Assembly (NCBI GenBank): GCA_904501755.1
Contig: CAJGBV010000013.1
Location: 1-58,543, forward strand
DNA: 58,543 nucleotides
From: Clostridiaceae bacterium
GTDB lineage: Bacteria; Bacillota; Clostridia; Oscillospirales; Acutalibacteraceae
Direction: 5' to 3'
Shown here piece by piece: positions 8,067 to 16,190 of this stretch. Numbering within the stretch: the stretch's first letter is position 1; every line of letters starts with the position of its first letter. A program made the position numbers and the translations under genes. Below the pieces are notes generated by a model that made no database searches, had not been told where the DNA came from, and saw nothing but the letters and a program-made list of their open reading frames with translations.

Positions 8067-9446
8067 ATGGATTGCACACAGTTCTGGCAACATATTTCCA
8101 GCAAAAAAATCGCTATATGCGGTATAGGAATAAGTAACACTCCCCTTATTCTCGATTTTGTTGAAAAGGGAGCAAGAGTTATTGCCTGTGACCGCAGAAG
8201 CAGACAGCTTATAGGTCCTCTCGCCGATGAGCTTGAGGCTAAAGGCGTAGAGTTAAGACTTGGAGAAAGATACCTTGATGACCTTGAGGTTGATATTATT
8301 TTCCGCACCCCCGGTATGAATTTTTATCTTCCCGAGCTGGAACAGGCAAGAAAACGTGGAATTGCCGTTACCAGTGAGATGGAGGTCTTCTTCGACCTGT
8401 GCCCTGCCACAATTTTTGCAGTAACAGGTTCAGACGGAAAAACCACTACCACCACCCTTATAGCTAAAATGCTTGAGGCTGAGGGCAAAAATGTGCATAT
8501 TGGCGGTAATATCGGTAAACCCTTACTGCCGAGAATCAGTGAAATTTCTGCCGATGATTTTGTTGTTGCAGAGCTTTCCTCCTTCCAGCTTATTTCTATG
8601 AGAAAAAGTCCAAACATTGCCGTTGTAACCAATGTTGCTCCAAACCATCTTGATATTCACAAGGATATGGATGAGTATGTTGAGGCAAAGAAAAATATTC
8701 TTATGCATCAGAACGCTTTTTCCCGCACCGTACTTAACCGAGACAATGAAATAACAAGTGAATTCTCCCGCTTTGCAAGAGGACAGATGCTTCAGTTCAG
8801 TATGGAACGTCCAATAAAGAACGGAGCCTGGCTTGATACCGACGGCACACTTCATATGTCATACAGAGGCATTGATGCTCCCGTTCTTCACAGAAAAGAC
8901 ATTTCCATTATTGGTGACCATAATGTAGAAAACTATCTTGCGGCAATTTCTGCTGTTTGGGGATATGTAAGTGTTGAAAACATTCGTAAGGTCGCAAAGG
9001 ATTTTATGGGTGTTGAACACAGAAATGAGCTTGTCAGAGAAGTAGACGGTGTACGCTACTATAATGACTCTATTGCAAGCAGCCCCTCCCGTACTATTGC
9101 AGGTCTTAAATCCTTTGACCAAAAGGTAATGCTTATTGCAGGCGGTTATGACAAACACATCCCCTTTGAGCCACTGGCTCCATATATAATAGAAAAGGTT
9201 AAATTTATGACCCTTTCGGGACCCACCGCCGACGCTATTGAAAAGGCTGTTGTGTCCCACCCGGAATATAACGGCGTTCCAGAAATCGTAAAGGTAAAGG
9301 ATATTAAAGAGGCTGTGTCCATTATTCACAAAAAGGCACAAAAAGGTGATATCGTTACCCTTTCTCCTGCCTGTGCATCCTTCGACGCCTTCCCGAATTT
9401 TGAAGCAAGAGGAAAATATTTTAAGGAATTGGTAAATCAACTGTAA
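8067..9446 (+). CDS. murD: UDP-N-acetylmuramoyl-L-alanine--D-glutamate ligase
   Basis: Cytoplasmic Mur ligase that adds D-Glu to UDP-MurNAc-L-Ala in peptidoglycan synthesis. It has 459 residues in the usual three-domain order: an N-terminal Rossmann domain (IAICGIGISNTPL), a central ATPase with P-loop GSDGKTTTT (about residues 121-129) and SSFQL, and a C-terminal domain with YNDSIASSP and SPACASFDAFPNFEARG. The ATG at 8067 has a GGAAGGA site. It is first in a five-gene run whose stops and starts overlap. It is away from the dcw cell-wall cluster, which is unusual but not unique. Confidence 0.94.
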   Translation: MDCTQFWQHISSKKIAICGIGISNTPLILDFVEKGARVIACDRRSRQLIGPLADELEAKGVELRLGERYLDDLEVDIIFRTPGMNFYLPELEQARKRGIAVTSEMEVFFDLCPATIFAVTGSDGKTTTTTLIAKMLEAEGKNVHIGGNIGKPLLPRISEISADDFVVAELSSFQLISMRKSPNIAVVTNVAPNHLDIHKDMDEYVEAKKNILMHQNAFSRTVLNRDNEITSEFSRFARGQMLQFSMERPIKNGAWLDTDGTLHMSYRGIDAPVLHRKDISIIGDHNVENYLAAISAVWGYVSVENIRKVAKDFMGVEHRNELVREVDGVRYYNDSIASSPSRTIAGLKSFDQKVMLIAGGYDKHIPFEPLAPYIIEKVKFMTLSGPTADAIEKAVVSHPEYNGVPEIVKVKDIKEAVSIIHKKAQKGDIVTLSPACASFDAFPNFEARGKYFKELVNQL

Positions 9447-10450
9447 TGAAACTTGAAGATATTATTAAAGAACTGACAGACTGCGTTTCCATTGGACATA
9501 TAGACGGCGCCCGTGAAATAATCGGGCGTTATCTTGCTTTCTGCGATATAAAGAACTGCGGTTCAAATGGTATATTGGCTTCTCTTGACTTTGGCAAGGA
9601 AAGCACCTTATTACTTGATGCCCACATTGATGAAATCGGAATGACCGTTACCCATATAAGTGATACAGGATTTCTTACCATCAGCAATGCGGGAGGCATT
9701 GATTTAAAACAGCTTCCCTCAAGAGAGGTAATTATCCATGGTAAAAAAGATGTCAGCGGTATTTTTATCAGTACCCCTCCTCACCTGAGCAAAGATGACA
9801 AAAAACTTTCCGACATAAAGGAAATTAAAATTGATACAGGTCTTGGTGATAAAGCCAAGGATATAATCAGTGTTGGTGACTTTGTTACCTATAAAAACGA
9901 ATTTTTAAAGCTTGGTGACAAAAGAATTTGTGCAAAGGCTCTGGATAACAGAGCAAGCTGCGCTATGCTTATTTACCTTGCTCAAAGGCTTAAAGATAAA
10001 GAGCTTCCTGTAAACCTTATTCTACTTTTCAGTGATGGTGAAGAATTAGGACTCAGAGGTGCAAGAACTGCCGTTTATCCTCTTAATGTCAGTCAGGCGG
10101 TTGTTACCGATGTTTCTTTTGGTAATGCTCCCGATGTCCCCTCCGATAAAAGCGGCAAATTAGGCTTTGGTGCTATGATAGGGATTTCTCCCATTCTTAA
10201 TAAAACTATAACCGAAAAGCTTATTTCTATAGCAAAAGAAAATAACATTCCATATCAGAGTGAGATTATGGGAGGCACTACGGGAACAAATGCCGATGTC
10301 ATCACCCTTACAAAAAGCGGTATAAAAACAGGACTTGTTTCAATACCGCTGAGAAATATGCATACCGACTGTGAAATTATTGATTTAACCGATATAGAAA
10401 ACACCGCCTCTCTTCTTGAAAGCTATATAATGTCAGGAGGTATAAATTAA
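9446..10450 (+). CDS. M42 family metallo-aminopeptidase (first copy)
   Basis: Cytosolic zinc or cobalt aminopeptidase of the M42 (glutamyl aminopeptidase/TET) family, which usually forms a hollow dodecamer that trims peptides. It has 334 residues. Metal ligands and catalytic residues are in place: DAHIDEIGM (His60, Asp62), ALDNR (Asp167), DGEELGLRGA (Glu199, Glu200), Asp222 and a C-terminal His (MHTD). The start overlaps the murD stop (TAATG) and the end overlaps the next M42 gene, so the pair is translationally coupled. The two copies are clearly diverged, so they probably differ in specificity or form a mixed shell. Confidence 0.9.
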   Translation: MKLEDIIKELTDCVSIGHIDGAREIIGRYLAFCDIKNCGSNGILASLDFGKESTLLLDAHIDEIGMTVTHISDTGFLTISNAGGIDLKQLPSREVIIHGKKDVSGIFISTPPHLSKDDKKLSDIKEIKIDTGLGDKAKDIISVGDFVTYKNEFLKLGDKRICAKALDNRASCAMLIYLAQRLKDKELPVNLILLFSDGEELGLRGARTAVYPLNVSQAVVTDVSFGNAPDVPSDKSGKLGFGAMIGISPILNKTITEKLISIAKENNIPYQSEIMGGTTGTNADVITLTKSGIKTGLVSIPLRNMHTDCEIIDLTDIENTASLLESYIMSGGIN

Positions 10451-11463
10451 TGCGTGATTTAATAAAAAAGCTTTGCCTTCTGAACGGCCCATCGGGTGCA
10501 GAAAGACCTGTTTCGGATTTTATACAAGAAGAGCTTAAAGGCTATGCCGAAATAAAGGAAGACGGTATGGGAAATCTTATCGTTTTCAAAAAAGGAAAAA
10601 AGCCTTCTGTAAATAAGCTTATGATAGATGCTCATACCGATGAGGTTGGTATGATAATCACCAATATAACCTGCGACGGATTTTTAAAATTCGAAACGGT
10701 GGGCGGTATTCAGCCTTCTTCTCTTATAAACCGAAAGGTTATTATTGAAAATAAAATATATGGTGTTATAGGCTCAAAGCCCATTCATCTTTGCAAGGGA
10801 GATGAAAAAGAAAAGGCACCTGACGAAAGTTCACTTTATATTGATATAGGAGCTGATAGCAAAGAACAGGCCGAGAAAACGGTAACACTCGGTAGTCTTG
10901 CAACCTTTGTAAGTGATTTTGCTCTTCTTTCCGACAATATTTTTAAAGCAAAAGCTATTGACGACAGAATCGGCTGTGCTATACTTATTTCTCTTCTCAA
11001 AAAGGAAGCAGAATACGACTACTGGGCAACCTTCACTGTTCAGGAGGAACTTGGTTGCAGAGGCGCAAGAGTAGCCGCCTTTAATGTCGAGCCCGATTTC
11101 TGTATTTGCCTTGAAGCTACAACGGCTGCCGACATTGACGGTGTTCCCGCAGAGTCTACTGTATGTTCACTGGGTAAAGGCCCTGCTGTTTCTTTTATGG
11201 ACCGTTCTACACTTTATGACAGAGAACTCTACAACACCGCTTTAAACAGTAAAATACCCTGTCAGAGCAAATCTGCCGTTACGGGCGGAAACAATTCAGG
11301 TGCTATTCATTTAAGTCAGACAGGAGTAAGAACTCTTGCCGTTTCGGTTCCCTGCAGATATATTCACTCCCCTTCTTGTGTTGCTGATTTTTCCGATGCC
11401 GAAAACGCACTGAAGCTAACTGAATATATGATAGAAAAAATCTGTTCGGGAGAAATAAAATGA
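10450..11463 (+). CDS. M42 family metallo-aminopeptidase (second copy)
   Basis: Paralogue of the preceding gene, 337 residues. It keeps the same sites: DAHTDEVGM (His62), AIDDRIG, QEELGCRGARVAA, and a C-terminal YIHSPSC that is closer to the standard M42 His motif than the first copy has. The start overlaps the previous stop by one base and the end overlaps the GNAT gene by four. Tandem M42 genes in one operon suggest heteromeric or division-of-labour peptidases that recycle oligopeptides. The link to murD is positional only. Confidence 0.9.
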   Translation: MRDLIKKLCLLNGPSGAERPVSDFIQEELKGYAEIKEDGMGNLIVFKKGKKPSVNKLMIDAHTDEVGMIITNITCDGFLKFETVGGIQPSSLINRKVIIENKIYGVIGSKPIHLCKGDEKEKAPDESSLYIDIGADSKEQAEKTVTLGSLATFVSDFALLSDNIFKAKAIDDRIGCAILISLLKKEAEYDYWATFTVQEELGCRGARVAAFNVEPDFCICLEATTAADIDGVPAESTVCSLGKGPAVSFMDRSTLYDRELYNTALNSKIPCQSKSAVTGGNNSGAIHLSQTGVRTLAVSVPCRYIHSPSCVADFSDAENALKLTEYMIEKICSGEIK

Positions 11464-12161
11464 TAGTATCAGGACTGCCATCTGCTCTTACCCCTATAAG
11501 CGACCCCGCTTTTGTAAAGACAATGTGTGCCTATTCAGCCTACAAAGATTACCCGAATATTGCTCAGTTCTGGCACAGAACCGACAGTCTTGGCAATATT
11601 ACCGCCATAATCAGCTGTATAAACTCTTATGCAAATTTATGGTGTAATAACGAGGATAAGCAGGAGCTTGTTTCTTTCTTTAATTTTTTATCACCTACAG
11701 GTATTTTCACAAATCTCGAAACCGCACAGACCCTTAAATTTAAAATTAACGAAGAATGTCTTACTTTTGTAAAGCATCCGCCTTTTCAAAAGGCTGAAAA
11801 TTGTGAAAACAAAACTCCCCGTCAGCTTCTTAGCATTTTACGTCAAGGACTCCAAATCCCCGACGGAGACGGCTTTGTTGCCGATGTAACATTTCGTAAA
11901 TATCACTCATGTGCAGAATATGTTACACAAGATAGTGGCGGAGCATTGCTTTTTATGAATGATGATACTGCAATTATAAATGGTATTGCCGTTAATAAAA
12001 ACACACAAAGAAAAGGTCTTGGCAGTCAGCTTTTAAAGCTTCTTTTAAGCAAGGCAGAAAACCGCAGTGTTTATGCCTGCTGTATAGAAAAAAACAAGGA
12101 ATTTTATATCAAAAACGGCTTTTCGTATATAGGAAAAGCCGCATACTGTGAGGAAATATAA
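11460..12161 (+). CDS. GNAT family N-acetyltransferase
   Basis: Protein of 233 residues. The last 70 or so residues show a GNAT core: GIAVNKNTQRKGLGSQLLKLLLSKA contains the acetyl-CoA loop (Q/RxxGxG/A), followed by NKEFYIKNGFSYIGKA. The first 130 residues do not match a fold I can name and may bind the acceptor. The start overlaps the previous gene (ATGA) and the end overlaps the next (TAATG). The substrate is unknown; the neighbours suggest an amino acid, peptide or cell-wall precursor. Confidence 0.75.
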   Translation: MIVSGLPSALTPISDPAFVKTMCAYSAYKDYPNIAQFWHRTDSLGNITAIISCINSYANLWCNNEDKQELVSFFNFLSPTGIFTNLETAQTLKFKINEECLTFVKHPPFQKAENCENKTPRQLLSILRQGLQIPDGDGFVADVTFRKYHSCAEYVTQDSGGALLFMNDDTAIINGIAVNKNTQRKGLGSQLLKLLLSKAENRSVYACCIEKNKEFYIKNGFSYIGKAAYCEEI

Positions 12162-13435
12162 TGGAAAATAGTTTTTTTAATATTGATAATAAACTGTTAG
12201 CTCTTGACAATGAAATTATAAACGAAATAGCCAATCAGTTTAAGCAAATAGATGAAATTGCTCAGTATAATCAGCAAAAGGTGCTTTCTGCCTTTATAAA
12301 CAACAGAGTGAGCGAAGCCCATTTAGGCATATCTACAGGATATGGCTATGACGACATAGGCAGAGAAACTTTAGAAAAGCTGTGGGCTAACTGTATGGGA
12401 GCTGAGGATTCTCTTATTCGCCACAACTTTGTGTCTGGCACCCATACCCTTACTGTTGCCCTTTTTGGAATTCTGCGTCCAAACGATAAAATGCTTTGTC
12501 TTACGGGAAGACCCTATGATACACTTATCGGTGTTCTTGGTATTGACAAGCATGTCGACGGCTCTCTCACCGATTTCGGTGTAAAGTATAATCAGGTAGA
12601 GCTCACCGAAAACGGACTTCCCGATGAAGAGGCCATAAAAAAAGCACTAAAAAAAGATACATACAAGGTAGCCTACATTCAGCGTTCCCGGGGCTACAGT
12701 CTTCGTCCCAGCCTTAGCATTAAAGATATAGAAAAGCTTTGTAAAATTGTCAAAGAGTCTTCTCCCGACACAATTATTATGGTTGACAATTGCTATGGTG
12801 AATTTGTTGAAAAGCAAGAGCCTACACAGGTAGGTGCTGATTTAATAGCAGGTTCTCTTATTAAAAACCCCGGTGGTGGTATTGCCCCTACAGGCGGTTA
12901 TATTGCAGGCAAAAAGGAGCTTATTGAAAAATGTGCGTTCCGCCTCACAGCCCCTGGTGTCGGCAAAGAGGTAGGCGCTACCTTAGGTCACAACCGTGAG
13001 CTTTATATGGGTGTATTTGCCGCACCACATACAGTAGGCGAAGCTCTTAAAACAGCTGTTTACTGCGCTGCACTTTTCTCAAGGCTTGGTTATACTGTAA
13101 CCCCAAAAGCAAATGAAGACCGTGCCGATATTATTCAGTCGGTAATTTTAGGCAACAGAGAAAACCTTATTGCTTTTTGCAAGGGTATGCAAAGCGGCGC
13201 CCCTGTGGATTCTTTTGTTTCCCCTGAGCCTTGGGCTATGCCGGGCTATGATGACGAGGTTATTATGGCTGCAGGTAGCTTTACACTCGGTGCTTCTATT
13301 GAGCTTTCTGCCGATGCACCGCTTAGAGAGCCCTTTGCTGCATGGATGCAAGGCGGACTCAACTTCCACAGCGGACAAATGGGCGTTCTTCTTGCTGCCC
13401 AGAGTATGCTGGAAAAAGGCTTGTTGACAATATAA
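12161..13435 (+). CDS. PLP-dependent lyase of the YnbB / methionine gamma-lyase-like family
   Basis: Fold-type I PLP enzyme, 424 residues, with the character of the Met_gamma_lyase family (older name: aluminium resistance protein; B. subtilis YnbB). Typical stretches are NRVSEAHLGISTGYGYDD near the N-terminus, RHNFVSGTHT, VDNCYGEFVE (PLP-ring Asp), and AGSLIKNPGGGIAPTGGYIAG with the probable Schiff-base Lys. Despite the family name, real substrates are poorly known. It is last in the murD operon. The next promoter begins inside its final codons. Confidence 0.85.
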   Translation: MENSFFNIDNKLLALDNEIINEIANQFKQIDEIAQYNQQKVLSAFINNRVSEAHLGISTGYGYDDIGRETLEKLWANCMGAEDSLIRHNFVSGTHTLTVALFGILRPNDKMLCLTGRPYDTLIGVLGIDKHVDGSLTDFGVKYNQVELTENGLPDEEAIKKALKKDTYKVAYIQRSRGYSLRPSLSIKDIEKLCKIVKESSPDTIIMVDNCYGEFVEKQEPTQVGADLIAGSLIKNPGGGIAPTGGYIAGKKELIEKCAFRLTAPGVGKEVGATLGHNRELYMGVFAAPHTVGEALKTAVYCAALFSRLGYTVTPKANEDRADIIQSVILGNRENLIAFCKGMQSGAPVDSFVSPEPWAMPGYDDEVIMAAGSFTLGASIELSADAPLREPFAAWMQGGLNFHSGQMGVLLAAQSMLEKGLLTI

Positions 13436-13452
13436 TTTATTTGTAGTAAAAT
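13424..13452 (+). promoter_or_regulatory. Promoter for the 13486-15822 genes
   Basis: Exact TTGACA (13424-13429), 17 bp, TAAAAT (13447-13452). The -35 box lies within the last codons of the YnbB-like gene, so transcription can restart here without a terminator. Confidence 0.75.
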
Positions 13453-13485
13453 TTGTAATAATATAAACGAAGATGGTGTATATAA

Positions 13486-14160
13486 ATGACTAAGGTTTTT
13501 GAAGGTGATATTCTTCATGTTATTCCAATGGAAAACGGAATAATTATAGCCTATGCTGAAGAACGCAGTGATTCACAGATAACTGCCGCCTTTAAAATGG
13601 TTTCTTTTGACAGTGAGAAAATCACTAATGTAGCAAAGAATATTTATCAGCTCTATAAATTCGGTGAAAATTACAAGGCATTTTGTATTCAGGTACAAAA
13701 CTATTTTACGAGTAAAACGATTATTTTCCCAAGTGAGAAAATGCTTGTTTTAGAGCTTGACGGTACCGTAGAGCTTCTTGATACCGACGCATCATTCCTC
13801 TGGGCAGGAAAGCTCCTTTATAAAAATGCTCCCCCAAGCTGTCTTGCTCTTTTCCAGAACAAGCTGTGGGCAACCTTTCCTGAGCATAATGTTCTTGTAC
13901 GCTACAACATCAATACAATGCGTGAGGAGCTGAGAATCGGCGGAGGAACCTCTTCCCCCTTTGCTCAGCCCTGTGATATTTTTGTTAAGGGTGATTTTGC
14001 CTATATATGTAACCCTGGTTCACTTCAGATATTAAAGGTAGACCTTAACAATTATTCCCTTGAGGTATATGAAGAATTCACTCAGCCCGTAAAACAATAT
14101 TTAGAGGTTGACGGCAAACGCTTTGTAGTTATGAATACAGGTGTATATCAATTAGATTAG
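13486..14160 (+). CDS. Unrecognised protein, possible beta-propeller
   Basis: Protein of 224 residues with no signal peptide and no membrane segment. It is rich in short beta-strand-like repeats such as NKLWATFPEHNVLVRYNINT and DFAYICNPGSLQILKVDLNN, which resemble NHL or YVTN-type propeller blades. I cannot name a family. It starts behind a weak GATGGTG site. It shares a promoter with the Lrp/AsnC regulator and aminotransferase that follow (10 bp gap), which may mean it senses a related metabolite; that is only inference. Confidence 0.65.
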   Translation: MTKVFEGDILHVIPMENGIIIAYAEERSDSQITAAFKMVSFDSEKITNVAKNIYQLYKFGENYKAFCIQVQNYFTSKTIIFPSEKMLVLELDGTVELLDTDASFLWAGKLLYKNAPPSCLALFQNKLWATFPEHNVLVRYNINTMREELRIGGGTSSPFAQPCDIFVKGDFAYICNPGSLQILKVDLNNYSLEVYEEFTQPVKQYLEVDGKRFVVMNTGVYQLD

Positions 14161-14170
14161 GAGGACCATT

Positions 14171-14653
14171 ATGAACAAAAAGATTTTAAAGCTTCTTAAC
14201 AAGGATGCAAGAATGACCGTTGCGGATATTGCTACAGTTGTGGGACTTAGCGAAGAGGATACCGCAAAGGAAATAAAAGAAATGGAAAAATCAGGCCTTA
14301 TAAGAGGCTACAAGGCAGTTATTGACTGGGAAAGCGTTGACAGCGCTTCGGTTTCTGCCATAATCGAGCTTCAGGTTACCCCAAAAGCAGGATATGGTTT
14401 TGAGGAAATTGCTGAGAAAATTGCTAAATATCCACAGGTTGAGTCTGTGTATCTTATGTCGGGTGTATATGACCTTAATGTTGTTGTTAAAGGTAATTCT
14501 TTCCAGGAGGTTGCACAGTTTGTTGCTAAGGAGATTTCTACCATTGACTCGGTAACCTCTACCGCAACCCATTTTGTGCTCCGCAGATATAAAGAATTCA
14601 ATGTTGAGCTTGGCGGTAACGATACCGATGAAAGAGGCAACTTTTCATTATGA
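14171..14653 (+). CDS. Lrp/AsnC family transcriptional regulator
   Basis: A 160-residue regulator of amino-acid metabolism. An N-terminal winged helix-turn-helix (ILKLLNKDARMTVADIATVVGLSEEDTAKEIKEMEKSGLIRGYKAVID) is followed by an alpha/beta ligand domain of the RAM/ACT-like fold (YPQVESVYLMSGVYDLNVVVKG). The gene has a TTAGGAGG site, and its stop overlaps the start of the aminotransferase (ATGA). This pairing strongly suggests that it controls that gene in response to an amino acid. Confidence 0.9.
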   Translation: MNKKILKLLNKDARMTVADIATVVGLSEEDTAKEIKEMEKSGLIRGYKAVIDWESVDSASVSAIIELQVTPKAGYGFEEIAEKIAKYPQVESVYLMSGVYDLNVVVKGNSFQEVAQFVAKEISTIDSVTSTATHFVLRRYKEFNVELGGNDTDERGNFSL

Positions 14654-15822
14654 TAGATTATAATAAAATCCTTAACAACACTATACAGGATGTTAAATGG
14701 TCGGGCATAAGGAAATTTTTCGATATTGCCAATACTATGGAAGGTGTCATTTCCCTCGGTGTTGGCGAGCCTGATTTCCCTACCCCTTGGAAAATTCGTC
14801 ATTGTGCCATTAAAAGCCTTGAAAAAGGCAAGACACGTTATTCTTCAAATTGGGGATTAAGCACCCTTAGAGAAGAAATTTCAAACTATTTAACAAGAAA
14901 ATACAATATTACATACTCACCCGAAGACGAAATACTTGTAACGGTTGGCGGAAGTGAAGCAATCGATGCCTGTCTGAGAGTAATTACAGACCCGGGAGAT
15001 GAAATAATCATTCCCCAACCAAGCTATGTATGCTATGAGCCTATCACTCAGGTTTGCGGCGGTGTTCCCGTAATTATAAATACAAAGGCTGAAAATGATT
15101 TTAAGGTAACGGCAAAAGAGCTTATTGAAAAAATCACCCCAAAAACCAAGGCTCTTATTCTCCCCTATCCCTGTAATCCTACAGGTGCAATTATGGAAAA
15201 AAGTGACCTTGAAGCTCTGGGTGAGGTTCTCAAGGATACAAATATCCTTGTTATTTCCGACGAGATTTATTCTGAGCTTACCTTTGGTGAGAAAAAGCAC
15301 GTTTCCCCCGCCTCAATTGACACATTAAAGGACAGAACAGTTGTTATAAACGGCTTTTCAAAATCCTTTTCTATGACAGGCTGGCGTCTTGGTTTTGTGT
15401 GCGGTCCCGAGCCTATTATCAGTCAGATAACAAAGCTTCATCAGTTTGCAATTATGTGTGCACCTACCACATCTCAGTATGCCGCCATTGAAGCACTTAA
15501 AAGCTGTGACGAAGAAGTGCAGGATATGCTAGAGGAATATGACACAAGACGCAAAATTATCGTTAAAGGCTTTAACGATTTAGGACTTAGCTGCCGTGAA
15601 CCTAAAGGTGCCTTTTATGCCTTCCCCTGTATTAAAAGCACCGGTATGACAAGCGAGGAATTTTGTGAAAAACTTCTCTATGCAAAAAAGGTAGCCGTAG
15701 TTCCCGGTACTGCCTTTGGCGATAGCGGTGAGGGTTTCATAAGAGCATCTTACTGTTACTCTACAGAGCATATAAAGGAAGCACTCAGCAGAATTAAAGA
15801 ATTTTTAGATGAAATAAAGTAA
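14650..15822 (+). CDS. Class I/II aminotransferase (aspartate/aromatic type)
   Basis: PLP-dependent aminotransferase of 390 residues, fold type I. It shows PYPCNPTGAIM (about residues 175-185), the ISDEIYSELTFG segment with the PLP-ring Asp and Tyr, GFSKSFSMTGWRLGF with the Schiff-base Lys, and a C-terminal Arg (GFIRASY) for the substrate carboxylate. The substrate cannot be fixed from sequence; aspartate, aromatic amino acids or alanine are all possible. It is translationally coupled to the Lrp-type regulator and followed by a strong terminator. Confidence 0.9.
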   Translation: MIDYNKILNNTIQDVKWSGIRKFFDIANTMEGVISLGVGEPDFPTPWKIRHCAIKSLEKGKTRYSSNWGLSTLREEISNYLTRKYNITYSPEDEILVTVGGSEAIDACLRVITDPGDEIIIPQPSYVCYEPITQVCGGVPVIINTKAENDFKVTAKELIEKITPKTKALILPYPCNPTGAIMEKSDLEALGEVLKDTNILVISDEIYSELTFGEKKHVSPASIDTLKDRTVVINGFSKSFSMTGWRLGFVCGPEPIISQITKLHQFAIMCAPTTSQYAAIEALKSCDEEVQDMLEEYDTRRKIIVKGFNDLGLSCREPKGAFYAFPCIKSTGMTSEEFCEKLLYAKKVAVVPGTAFGDSGEGFIRASYCYSTEHIKEALSRIKEFLDEIK

Positions 15823-15823
15823 A

Positions 15824-15857
15824 AAAATATCCCGAAATTATATTCGGGATATTTTTT
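15824..15857 (+). terminator. Bidirectional intrinsic terminator
   Basis: AAAAATATCCCGAA-attata-TTCGGGATATTTTT. It ends the aminotransferase transcript, and on the other strand it ends the small holin-like gene, whose stop touches it. Confidence 0.92.
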
Positions 15858-16087
15858 TATTCTGCTGTATCAAGCTTGTTCTCAAGGTCAGAAAGACGGT
15901 GATTTACCACTCTTAATTTTTCCTCTATAACAGGCATTCTCCCTGCAAAGTTATTGTGTACCTCAACCTTCTTTTCAAGCTGTTCTATTCTATAGCTTGT
16001 CAGCTTTGAAGAAGTAAGTATACCGCCGAGAGTTCCTGCCATAGTACCTAAAAACGAGATAAGTGCAATAATAATATCGGTTTTCAC
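15857..16087 (-). CDS. Small holin-like membrane protein (76 aa)
   Basis: It starts at GTG 16087, eight bases after an AGGAGG site. There is one hydrophobic segment at residues 4-24 (IIIALISFLGTMAGTLGGIL), then a charged coiled-coil region (EQLEKKVEVHNN...EEKLRVVNHRLSDLENKLD). This layout resembles small phage-associated proteins found next to holins and lysins in Clostridia. No other phage gene is nearby, so it may be a domesticated remnant or a cell-envelope helper. An extended -10 (TGTTATAAT) lies 20-30 bases upstream. Confidence 0.65.
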   Translation of the reverse strand: MKTDIIIALISFLGTMAGTLGGILTSSKLTSYRIEQLEKKVEVHNNFAGRMPVIEEKLRVVNHRLSDLENKLDTAE

Positions 16088-16149
16088 ACAATTTACCTCC
16101 TTTGGCTATATTATAACAGGTAAATTTGCGACATTCACCGACATCTTTT

Positions 16150-16186
16150 AAAAAATAACCGCAGACTCTTAAAAAGTCTGCGGTTT
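16150..16186 (-). terminator. Intrinsic terminator of the CE2-type esterase gene
   Basis: AACCGCAGACT-N7-AGTCTGCGGTT followed on the minus strand by TATTTTTTAA. Confidence 0.88.
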
Positions 16187-16190
16187 AATA

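Noticed and set aside
15857..16087. Prophage edge, from the holin-like protein
   Set aside because: There is no integrase, structural gene, lysin or attachment repeat nearby; one small protein is not enough.
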